Shown here: positions 55,539-64,000 of the stretch, in pieces
How the letters are laid out: every line of letters starts with the position of its first letter
Position numbering within the stretch: position 1 is the stretch's first letter
Assembly (NCBI GenBank): GCA_036365455.1
Contig: JAWQUS010000017.1
Span: forward strand, 9,796,001 to 9,860,000
DNA length: 64,000 bases
Direction of reading: 5' to 3'
DNA from: Macrosoma leucophasiata
Taxonomy: Eukaryota; Arthropoda; Insecta; Lepidoptera; Hedylidae
Translations under genes and position numbers: made by a program
The notes under the pieces: model-generated
Database searches by the model: none
What the model was told of the DNA's origin: nothing
Seen by the model: only the letters and a program-made list of their open reading frames with translations

Positions 55539-56130
55539 GTTACTTGGCCTGGTATTGTGCTTTGCTTTTTCTTTTTTGGGTCGTTTGTTTAATTTATTCA
55601 CACCTCCATGCATTGTCCGGTTGTATACAGTGGTTACGAATTGCGATAGTTCAACAAGTTCAATTATGTCACGTAATCACGTATCGTACTGTGAAGTTGT
55701 ATTTTAACTTTAAAATTTTGCATCTACCAACGCGCACTGTAATATATATATTTTTTCAATGATTTTAATATTTTGTAATTTCTAATTTGTTTGTGTTACA
55801 CCAAACGTCATGGACGTCATTATTTGACATTTGTCATTTGTCATGTCAATTGTTTAAGTTTTTTTTTTTTTTTTATGTCCATGGTTGCAAACTTTCCCTG
55901 ACAGAAGTGCGCTTGGTTTTTGTCAGCGACCGGAACGTATTATTTTATTAATTGTACATATGTTTTTTTTTTCCTCTGTTCTTTTTGTTTGTTATCAGTT
56001 GACCGGCAGGTTGTAGATCTTTATTTGTATTTTTTTTTACATAGTTTATTTTAATTTTATATTAAGTATATTACATTATATATTATACTTATTTATCTAT
56101 ATATAAAACATATACATATAGTAACATACT

Positions 56131-59063
56131 ATGTCCGATGATGACAGCTTTTACTCAGCACACGATAGCTCCTCTATCTCTTGTTCTTCTTTTGATGAAA
56201 CTTCTTCATTAAACCATATGTTGAATGAAGAATTAATTCGCTTCCCAAATGGTTTGAATGTCTGCCATATAAATGCTCAAAGCATTGTTCAACATCACTC
56301 GGAGCTTTTAAATATTTTTTTCGATGTTAATGTCCACGCAATCCTCATTTCTGAAAGTTGGCTCAAACCTGAACTTCCCTCTACTCTCTTTAGTCTACCA
56401 GACTTTGTTCTAATTCGCAACGATCGCATAGGTAAATGAGCCGGGGGTGTTGCTATTTATCTGCGTAGCAACATACCTTTTAAAATCCTCATATCTTCTC
56501 CTCCGCATTATGCAGAAAATCCCGAATATATTTTTATTGAAATAATTGTCAAAGGCGTGAAAGCTGTTCTCGGAGTTATTTATTGTCCTCCCACTATCGA
56601 TTACTTTTCTTCTATCGATAATCTCCTTTCTTCACTTTCTTCAGAGTACAAGCATCTCATAATCATGGGTGACTTTAATACTGATTTGTTAAAATGTAAT
56701 TCTCGATCTTGTACGCTGATGTCGATCTTCGAGTCGTCGAATTTGTCCCTGCTCGATCTCAACCCTACGCACCACAATATTGCATCTGACGACTCTTGGC
56801 TCGACCTCATTCTTACCACCACAGTCGATAAGGTTACCAATTTTGGCCAGTTTGTAGCACCGGGCTTATCAAGACACGATCTACTATATTTATGCTATAA
56901 TATTAGAGCTCCTAAGTTACGACCGCAAATTATGTTTCTGCGTAATTTTGCGAAAATTAAAATGGAAAATCTGGAATTAGATGCGATGTCTGTCAACTGG
57001 GATGAAGTGGAACTTAAGACCACGGTTGATGAGAAAGTTTCATTTCTTAATAGGTCTATTTTACAATTATACGATATCCATGCTCCACTTCGTGCTGTCC
57101 GCATCAAACGTCCTCCGGCGCCTTGGATTACCAGAGGTGTACGGATGGCGATGTCTCGTCGCGATAGAGCCTTTCGAACCTATAAAAGAGAGCGTACTGA
57201 AGTAAACTGGGATTTATATAAGCAGGCAAGAAACCGTTGTAACCAAATGGTAAGGGCAGCCAAACGCCGTTTCATCCATGATAACATTTTGCATTCTTCA
57301 CCAGCTGACGAGAATGATGATGGAAGTTTCTGAAATCTATTGGATTCACTAAATCATCTCCCAATTTTGCTACTCTAAATTTATCTTTGAATGAACTAAA
57401 TCACTTTTTCGTTAAAGTCTCGTCACTAGACCAAAATATTAAATCTGGCACCCTTCTTTATCTTGCTTCCATACCAAATCTTACTAATCACATTTTCTCC
57501 TTCTCTCCTGTATCTATTGATGAGGTTTCAAAAATTTTCAATTCTCTTAAATCTAAAGCTGTTGGCCATGATGAAGTTGGTCGTACGATGTTAGCGCCAC
57601 TGTTAAATTATATTTTACCATCGATAACCCACATCATCAATTTCTCCCTGCAGTCTGGAACTTTTCCATCAATCTGGCGTAAAGCTTTTATAACTCCCAT
57701 TCCCAAAATCTCCAATCCCAGTCTGGTCAACCATTTTAGGCCAATTTCCATTTTACCTTTCCTCTCTAAGATTTTGGAGGTCGTGGTTCACTCTCAATTT
57801 AGTAAATACATCCTCGAACACGACCTCATATCCCCATTCCAATCTGGTTTCAGATCTGGCCACAGCACTTCAACAGCTCTCCTCAAGGTGATCGAAGATG
57901 TCAGGTCCGGCATGGAACATGCTCACTTAACTGTACTTGTCCTCATAGACTTCTCAAATGCATTTAATGCCGTTGACTATGACATCTTAATTGCCATCCT
58001 CTCGAAAATTGGAACCTCGTCAGTAGTAAAGGAATGGTTTTCCTCTTATCTTCGAGGCCGTCAGCAGGCAGTCCGTGTCGACCGTGATTCGTCTGTCTGG
58101 CATGACCTGTTAGCTGGCGTGCCTCAAGGCGGAATTATTTCTCCTTTATTGTTTTCGCTATTCATAAACTCTGTCACTTACAACCTCAAATGTCCTTACC
58201 ATTTGTATGCTGATGACTTACAGATTTATGCTCAAGGGCATTACGACAATATTGATGATGTTATTGACTCACTTAATGCCGATCTATTAGCACTCTCTGC
58301 GTGGAGTCAAAAGTTTGGTATTTCAGTGAACCCCAGCAAATGCCAAGCTATTGTTTTAGGCAGTCGTTATCACATTAGTAAGATTAATTTAAACAACCTA
58401 CCACCTTTACTCCTCGACAATATTCAGATCGCAATTTCACATAATGTTAAGGACTTGGGCTTATATTTGGACGATACTCTCAATTGGGACTTCCAAGTCA
58501 CCAATATTTGTAAAAACGCTACTGCCTCACTACGTTCTCTTTATAGGTTTAAGAATTTTCTACCGTCTAAAACTAAACTTCTCTTGGTACAATCACTCAT
58601 TCTTCCAGTTATTGATTATGCAGATGTTTGTTACTCTGATGTATCTCAAGTACTTTTAAACAAGTTAGATCGTATACTCAACAATTGTATTCGGTATATT
58701 TACGGGCTCCGTAAATACGATCACATTTCATGTTACCGCGCCAAACTTAAATGGCTTTCCATTCGGCAGCGAAGGTCCATACGGATCCTTTGTCTTCTTT
58801 TTTCCATTCTTTACGATCCACACTCTCCCCATTATCTAAAAAACAAATTTAAATTTCTTGGTGATTCCCACAATTTTAACCTCCGTTCCACAGATAACCT
58901 CATTCTAGAAATCCCTTCCCACCGTACTGGCTTTATTTCCAACTCTTTCACCGTTACAGCTATCAAGCTCTGGAACACGCTACCCGCCCACATTAAAAAT
59001 GCTCCGAGTAGGTTGACGTTCAAACATAATCTTCGTAAATTTTTCTTAAAAACACCGCCGTAG
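56131..59063 (+). pseudogene. LINE ORF2: endonuclease and reverse transcriptase, two lesions
   Basis: The APE-type endonuclease starts at the ATG at 56131, with VCHINAQSI (about 56263), ISESWL, GVIYCPP, MGDFNTDLL (56665) and SWLDLILT. The SDH motif reads SRHDLL (56869-56886), an Arg where Asp is usual. The RT has FRPISILPFLSKILE (about 57735), VLIDFSNAFNAVDYDIL (about 57940), GVPQGGIISPLLFSLF (about 58117) and YADD (58205-58216). A C-terminal region resembles those at 8196 and 40696. Lesions: TGA at 56437-56439 within the endonuclease (GK-stop-AGGVAIYL), and a one-base frameshift near 57316-57330, after which the frame resumes KFLKSIGFTKSSPNF. No other stops appear through 59063. A recently dead, once autonomous copy. 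Confidence 0.9.
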
Positions 59064-59452
59064 ACATCATGTAACTTCGCTCGTTATCATTTTACTTTGC
59101 TCATCATCGTTATCGTGTTTGTTATCTATTTTATTGGTCGTTATTTTCGCAATATATAAATATATATATATTGTATATATTATGTACTTATTAATATATA
59201 TATATATATATATATTTATAAATACTTAATATATATGTATCCCGTATTTATTTACTATTATCTTTTATTATAAATATTATGTATTTACGATTTGTATAAG
59301 TGTTTTATTATTTTTTAGTAATTTCCCCTAATTGTTTTTTTCTAAGATCTCCGCGCCTATTTCGTTGTTTTCGACTCTACCCAAAGGTTGACTGGTAGAT
59401 AATGCCTTTTAGTTGCATTAAGTCCGCCTTTTGTACAACATTGTTTTTGTGC

Positions 59453-59486
<34 letters not shown>

Positions 59487-59487
59487 T

Positions 59488-59657
59488 ATATGCAAATATA
59501 TTTATTTATATTCGCTCGTTTTATTGTGCTACCATATAATGTGAGGCGAGCTGATTGCGAGAAGATTTTTTTAACATAATATATTATGTACAGTCCTCTT
59601 TCAGTTCTCAGACGAATTGTCATAAAAATAAAAATTATAGAAAAACCAGGGATTTCA
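59488..59657. other. Unassigned flank of the LINE
   Basis: AT-rich, no feature recognised. Confidence 0.35.
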
Positions 59658-60150
59658 AAGGAGATGCGTTCTCGTTTGCTGATATGTCAAAAATTCCGGA
59701 CTGTAAACAATAGCGATGCACTATTTAGCGATAAGTAGATAAGGTAATCCGTAGTTGCCTACGCCCTTGAGCTCCGTCGCTTGAGCCTTAAGACCAGTAA
59801 AATGTTCATAATGAATGTAATAAGGACTTATCGGATTTTTTCGGAAATCCCCCAAATTAAAGAAAAGGTATATATAATAATATAGTCGCAGCAAGAAGTA
59901 TAAGCTGTGTCTACTGTCGGTAGAGTTCTAGTGACGGAGCTCGCGGGCGTAGGCACCAACGGATTACCTTATCTACTTACCGCTAAATAGTGCAACGCTA
60001 TTGTTTACAGTCCGTTATTTCTGACACATCAGCAAACAAGAACGCATCTCGAATGACATTTCAGCCAAAAGACGTCCACTGCTGGACAGTATTACTTACC
60101 ATCAATGTCAACTTTATGCTTGTTTGCCAGTTCACGACCCAAAAAACTCA
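59658..60150. repeat. Family A variant in fold-back arrangement
   Basis: Minus-strand part at 59658-59805 (GACTGTAAACAATAGCG, then CCTACGCCCTTGAGCTCC) and plus-strand part at 59905-60150 (GAGCTCGCGGGCGTAGG, then CGCTATTGTTTACAGTC) are inverted repeats separated by about 100 bp. The plus part continues to the usual GCTTGTTTGCCAG end. Confidence 0.75.
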
Positions 60151-60774
60151 TATTCATAGCACTTTTGTTTAGTTCTGTTGTTTTCATAGTGTATTGGCGG
60201 TTCAATCCCAGGCGGTTGCATATCAAACTATAAACGCGGCTAGCCGCGCGGCTGCCCGCTCCCGCGGCTAACCGCTAGTGCGTTAGAGCGCTTAAAGTGT
60301 CTCAACTCAACAACATCAACACAAGCCGGTTCGGAACGAATAGTTCAACAACATTCGTAATTAAACGAAGTAGCATAATCTGAATCATTAAGCCGCCATA
60401 AAATAGGTGCTAAGTATTGAATTTCCTTCGAGACGCGAAGCTAATGGCGTGTGGGTGATTGCATAAGTTATACCAATTTTCCTCTTCTTTAACTGAAGTA
60501 ACGCGCTATTTCATTTGATCTTATTCATGGAATTGTTACAGTTAATTAAATAGGAATTGAAAGAAATTATGAAACTTTAATTTATGAGTGTATAAATATT
60601 GATGTAAAACTATTTTCATGGAATTATCTCGCGTATATAAAAGTTACTTTTGGTTAATTTTGGGTCATACGAAGACACTTATGGATCGCTAAAATATCTG
60701 GTTTACATAAATATTCTCTGTACACGATATAGACTAACACTGCTAACTACTGACTTACTGCACCAACACCACAA
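60151..60774. other. Unassigned, partly promoter-like
   Basis: GC-rich patch at 60220-60290 with the palindrome GCGGCTAGCCGC just after TATAAAC, and a separate TATATAAA at about 60634. No proven transcript or gene follows. Confidence 0.3.
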
Positions 60775-61039
60775 ATGCCACCAACACCACTAACGCCACT
60801 AAAGCCGACACCACCACCACCACCACCACCAGCAACGCCAGCAACGAAACCAACGCCACCAATGACAATCAACGCCACTTATGCCACCAATGTCACAAAA
60901 AACCCACCAATGCCACTAATGACGCCAACGCCACCACCAGTAACGCCACCAATGCCACCAACGCCACAAACGCCATCAACGCCACTAAAGCCACCAACGC
61001 TGCCACCACCACCAGCAACGCTACAAATGCGACTAACGC
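60775..61039 (+). CDS. Low-complexity Pro/Thr-rich ORF interrupted by a retroposon, doubtful gene
   Basis: From ATG 60775 the frame reads repeats of Met/Thr/Pro (PPTPLTPLKPTPPPPPPP...) built from degenerate CCACCAACG-like trinucleotide repeats. It is cut at 61039 by the insertion at 61040-61766. Skipping the insert and one target repeat, the frame would reach a TAA at 61785-61787, about 90 codons in total. No signal peptide or domain. A simple-repeat tract without stop codons explains it equally well. Confidence 0.2.
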
Positions 61040-61766
61040 CTTTTTTTTTTTTTTTACTCGGGGAAACCCTCATGGGCACCCGCCGTCTAGGGGAAACGAC
61101 GGCGGGTAGTGTGAGACTCGTACTCACTAAAACCCCGCGGTGTTCCGACTCTTCCGCCATCAGTGGCGGGGTCACGGGAACGCTTACGCACACATCCGCG
61201 ACCCCGCCGGCGGCTGCTCGTCTCCGAGCCCTCCGCAGGTTGAGCTCTTTGGCTCCAACCAACACTAGTGGCGTGCGAAACACGTGCACGCCACCCAGCT
61301 TGGGACCTATCTCCATTTGGGCGACGGACATCCCCTAGTCCGACACCCAAAGGTCCCTGCCCCGACCACTCACAACGCCAGGCGTCCCAAGACGCGCGGG
61401 TGGAGGAGTCCAGGGGCACTCTGTCCGGCCCCGGGGGAGCGGGAGTGACAGGGATGAACTGACCTTCAACCACCCCCCCGCGGCCCCACCACGTCCCTAT
61501 CGAGCGGCGGGACCACCGCTAGGCGGCTGGGGATAGGGTGCAGGGCCAACGACATACCCATACACCTCTTCCCCAGCCGCCTTCCCACAACGTCACCATC
61601 TGACGGAGGGACCACCAGCCGTCTCCTCTGCAAAGCAGCGAGTGGCGGGCAGAGCCACGCCAAACGCCGCTCGCCGCCTCTGGGTTCCTCTTGGCTTCGC
61701 CGGTGTGGGGACAACCACCGGGTACTGAGCCCCCCCGCCACGACAAGGCGGAAACCCTTGGGGGGG
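61040..61766 (-). mobile_element. GC-rich retroposon insertion (non-LTR 3' end, possibly R1-like)
   Basis: Flanked by the perfect 13-bp repeat ATGCGACTAACGC at 61027-61039 and 61767-61779. The left side has a T-run (61041-61055), so the element is on the minus strand with a poly-A tail preceded by GGGTTTCCCCGAGT. About 727 bp, strongly GC-rich, unlike everything around. Minus-strand frames of 110-150 codons show no RT or nucleocapsid motif, so only 3' sequence seems present. Clade is a guess from the GC-rich 3' end. Confidence 0.85.
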
Positions 61767-61779
61767 ATGCGACTAACGC

Positions 61780-62379
61780 TTATGTAAACCGCATTCAACT
61801 CTGTTTAAAGGCTTTGAAGCAGTGCTTGAAGTTAATTTTCAATTGACTATCACTTTTTCCTTAACTGATTTTGACGAAACAAAGTTTTGACAACGTTCTT
61901 AACTATAATATAATCCGCGTGTGGAAACCTAGTGTATATAAAGATGAAGAAGAATACAAGTACTCAAATCTGTGATATAACATATAATTAAATTACTTAT
62001 CAAGAACATTTCACACGATGAAATATTACCAATAGTTTGTATGAAAGTAGGTACGTCATTTTTGTAATTACACGCGGATGAATTCGAGGGAAAAAAACTA
62101 GTGTAAAATAAATATAAACCACCAAGTTGCCACCAAGCGAGCAAACAGGATGTTCAAGGCACATGAAGGCAAATTAATTACAAGTTGCTTATTAACATAA
62201 CCCGTGTCAAGTCCAAGAACTTACAGAGCTAATATTAAAATCGCAAGAGCTAGTTTATTTAACTAACCTTTGTAATTAAGTCTTGTCTTAGAAGAACACC
62301 TGGTGCAGCAGACCAACATGCGACAGTTAAACATAAAACTATGTAATATTACTAGTAGTTCTATTTTTCTTTTTTTTAT
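61780..62379. other. AT-rich unassigned sequence
   Basis: A possible Helitron-like end (GAATTCGAGGG...AAACTAG before T) lies at about 62080-62101. Nothing else seen. Confidence 0.35.
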
Positions 62380-62657
62380 ATTATGAAAGTGGCAAACAAG
62401 CATGTAGTTCACATTGATGTTAAGTGATGACTGCAGCCTATAGACACTTACAGAAAGACCAGAGGTCAAAATACAGATGCTCCACCACTCCTGAGGCCTA
62501 AGGTGTTATGCCTCTGTGCCGCGAATCACAGGGCCGTACATTATCACCAGACCGGAACACGATAGTGCTGAACACTACCATTTAGCGGCAAGTATATTAG
62601 GCAATGCGGTGGTGTCTATGCCCGCGAGCTTCGTCACTGGGGTTCTACCACCAGTAG
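62380..62657 (-). repeat. Family A short element, full length
   Basis: GAAAGTGGCAAACAAGCATG at the left, CTACCACCAGTAG at the right. Intact order of all family blocks. Confidence 0.75.
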
Positions 62658-62659
62658 AG

Positions 62660-62775
62660 GTACGGACAAATTACCAGAAAATGGAAAAATCCCAATAGAA
62701 CCAGAGATAAAGGATTTTAAACCGTTATCTCTGATAGCCCCCGACCCAGGAATTGAACCCAGGACCTCTAGCGTA
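62660..62775 (-). mobile_element. SINE family B fragment (head and part of body)
   Basis: Contains CCAGAAAATGGAAAAATCCC, CAGAGATAAAGGATTTTAA and the B box in reverse (GGAATTGAACCCAGGACC). The A-box end is missing. It directly abuts a family A copy. Confidence 0.75.
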
Positions 62776-62814
62776 GTAGAAATAAAATACTAAATCTTTT
62801 CACCTTATTTTTTC

Positions 62815-62955
62815 GCCACCAATCCGTTTGCCATTTGAGCAGCGTGGTGGAGTAAGCACCAGGCCTCCCCCCCAAAAAAAAGGAGAGAGACTCGTGCCCA
62901 GCAGTGGGACGTATAATTGGTTGCCATTATTATATTATTATAATAAATCTTTTAA
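62815..62955 (+). mobile_element. 5S-derived SINE, 3' end only
   Basis: AAGGAGAGAGACTCGTGCCC, then AGCAGTGGGACGTATAATTG and a TTATTA tail, matching 5414-5490 in reverse. 5S head absent. Confidence 0.75.
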
Positions 62956-62999
62956 ATATTCAGCCATTAATAATCAACTGCAGTAATTAAAAACGTAAC

Positions 63000-63090
63000 C
63001 GGCTAATCGTAGGTGTTTGCATGTATGCTTGAATGCATGCATTTACTTCTGCCTACCCCTTCGGGGATTACAGGCGTGAAGTTGCGTACG
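63000..63090 (+). mobile_element. SINE family B, 3' end only
   Basis: TGTTTGCATGTATGCTTGAA through CCCCTTCGGGGATTACAGGC to GTGAAGTTGCGT, matching 18370-18456. Confidence 0.8.
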
Positions 63091-63580
63091 CTTCTAATAG
63101 TGTACGAGTATCAGTTAATATGTTGATGACACTGACGCGCGGTAAAACTCGAACGAGTTTATGTTGCGTCTTACTGTTATTGTGTTCACCTAGTTATTGT
63201 ACGTTTTTAAATAAATAAAAAAATAAAATCACGCTATGAATTTACTACTAACAATTTTAAATAAGTGCTCAATAAACATATTCTCATGAACTTCCTATTT
63301 CAGACGAATGTTCGTTCGTACATCGCTTGCAAAAGAATGGGAAACAAATAAACTCCTGAGTTAAGTAGGTACACAACTTCGCAGTATGCGTTCAAATTGT
63401 GAGTTTTAGCAACTTTACTACAACTCTACTTACTCTGTGTACATCACTGAAACCTAATTAAAGTGTCTGTTTTGTGAATAACATCGTTTTGCCTATTCAT
63501 TAATTGAATGTAATATTTAAGAAAATGTTTTGGGAATTCCATGGGTAAAAGGAATCAAGTAATTAAGTGGATATAACCGC
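63091..63580. other. AT-rich unassigned sequence
   Basis: No supported feature. Confidence 0.35.
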
Positions 63581-63584
63581 ATTT

Positions 63585-63660
63585 TTTGGGTTCCGTTTAC
63601 TAACAAGGAACCCTTATAATTTCGCCATGTCCGCGGTTTAGCGGACTGTTGGTACTAGAG
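63585..63660. repeat. Repeat D-like fragment
   Basis: GGGTTCCGTTTACTAACAAG and GGAACCCTTATAATTTCGCC resemble the gggttcc...ggaaccc ends and body of repeat D. Short and diverged. Confidence 0.4.
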
Positions 63661-63774
63661 ACTTGAAATTTAACACGAGTCATAGCGTTATTCCTCTATG
63701 GCACAAGTATACACCTTAATCACGCCGACAAAGTGGTAGAATAAAAACATGAAATAAAAACCGTAGGTAGGTAA

Positions 63775-63885
63775 AAAGTAGATCTGCATTTTGACTTCTG
63801 GTTTTTGTGTAGATGTCTATAGACTGCAATCGTCATTTAACATCAGAGTAAGCATTCTTGTTTGCCACCTTCCTGCAATAAAAAA
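63775..63885 (+). repeat. Family A element, 3' part
   Basis: ATCTGCATTTTGACTTCTGG to CATTCTTGTTTGCCACCTTC, then an A-rich tail. Confidence 0.7.
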
Positions 63886-63932
63886 TGCAGTAACATTAGA
63901 TTTGCAAGACAATATTCTTCTTTAAAAAACTT

Positions 63933-64000
63933 TTGACGACCCGGTTAGTCCAGCGGTGTGAGATGACCGTTTGATTCGAAGGGTCGAGGGTTCGATCCCC
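63933..64000 (+). mobile_element. SINE family C head, cut by window end
   Basis: GACGACCCGGTTAGTCCAGC (A box side) and GAGGGTTCGATCCCC (B box) match the minus-strand head at 6527-6606. The body lies beyond the window. Confidence 0.8.

Larger units (their letters stand above)
54546..59487 (+). mobile_element. Nearly full-length CR1/Jockey-type LINE
   Basis: About 4.9 kb: 5' UTR, ORF1 (54762-55538), a long AT-rich inter-ORF region of about 590 bp, ORF2 (56131-59063), a 3' UTR with AT microsatellites (59155-59230), AATAAA at 59453-59458 and an AAAT tail to about 59487. The 5' boundary is approximate, and no target duplication could be assigned. Confidence 0.85.

Noticed and set aside
54762..59063. 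Treating ORF1 and ORF2 as host genes
   Set aside because: Endonuclease and RT motifs, the AAAT tail and a second truncated copy at 40521-41021 identify a LINE.
59155..59230. AT microsatellite as an origin or matrix-attachment signal
   Set aside because: It lies within the LINE 3' UTR and a simple AT run alone is not evidence for such a function.
60879..61798. Minus-strand frames of 110-150 codons over the GC-rich insert
   Set aside because: High GC lowers stop frequency. No catalytic or zinc-knuckle motif was seen, so I annotate only the insertion.

Overview
The window looks like repeat-dense, intergenic or heterochromatin-like DNA from an insect, most probably a moth or butterfly (Lepidoptera). 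The evidence is the mix of repeats: short Helitron-like elements running TC...CTAG with a GC-rich 3' hairpin, tRNA-derived and 5S-rRNA-derived SINEs, CR1/Jockey-type LINEs with short A+T-rich simple-repeat tails, a mellifera-type mariner, and a Pro/Ala-rich ORF1 fragment of a type I recall from moth retroposons. The species call rests on memory of repeat families, not on a search. I found no convincing host protein-coding gene. All recognisable coding sequence belongs to decayed transposable elements.

Layout. Positions 1-5171 hold a large palindromic array of a 307-bp unit carrying a Pol III-type tRNA-like gene: one partial and nine complete minus-strand copies, then a short centre, then eight plus-strand copies, all diverging from the centre. 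Positions 5.2-13.5 kb hold a 5S-derived SINE with 16-bp target duplications, a tRNA SINE, a 5'-truncated LINE (8.2-9.3 kb) and fragments. A 15-bp GC-rich minisatellite lies at 13.9-14.7 kb, and the same motif recurs in the opposite orientation at 35.1-36.3 kb. Positions 15.6-18.5 kb hold SINE family B copies, one split by a LINE 3' end. Older, diverged copies of the tRNA-like palindrome lie at 23.2-23.95 kb and 37.5-37.65 kb, each flanked by 12-13-bp target duplications, so it behaves as a mobile unit.

Positions 27.4-34.5 kb contain a diverged triplication, Helitron-like MITEs, an ORF1-only retroposon remnant, a fold-back element and a MITE with CTAGGGATGC ends. Positions 37.8-41.0 kb hold a lepidopteran-type 620-bp repeat, a triplicated block with one short ORF, and a truncated LINE. 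Positions 45.6-49.1 kb hold a TTA-flanked MITE and a 2.5-kb Helitron-like element with internal repeats and a nested SINE. Positions 49.1-52.0 kb are a roughly 400-bp tandem repeat cut by a mariner. Positions 53.1-54.5 kb are a duplicated 0.5-kb block. Positions 54.5-59.5 kb are a nearly complete LINE with ORF1 intact and ORF2 broken by one stop and one frameshift. The last 4.5 kb carry more SINE copies, a Pro/Thr repeat ORF and a GC-rich retroposon with a 13-bp target duplication.

The elements do not form a pathway. The plausible functional relation is parasitism: LINEs supply retrotransposition for the SINEs and the tRNA-like units, and Helitron and mariner pieces depend on enzymes encoded elsewhere. 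The palindromic tRNA-like family is the most unusual feature.
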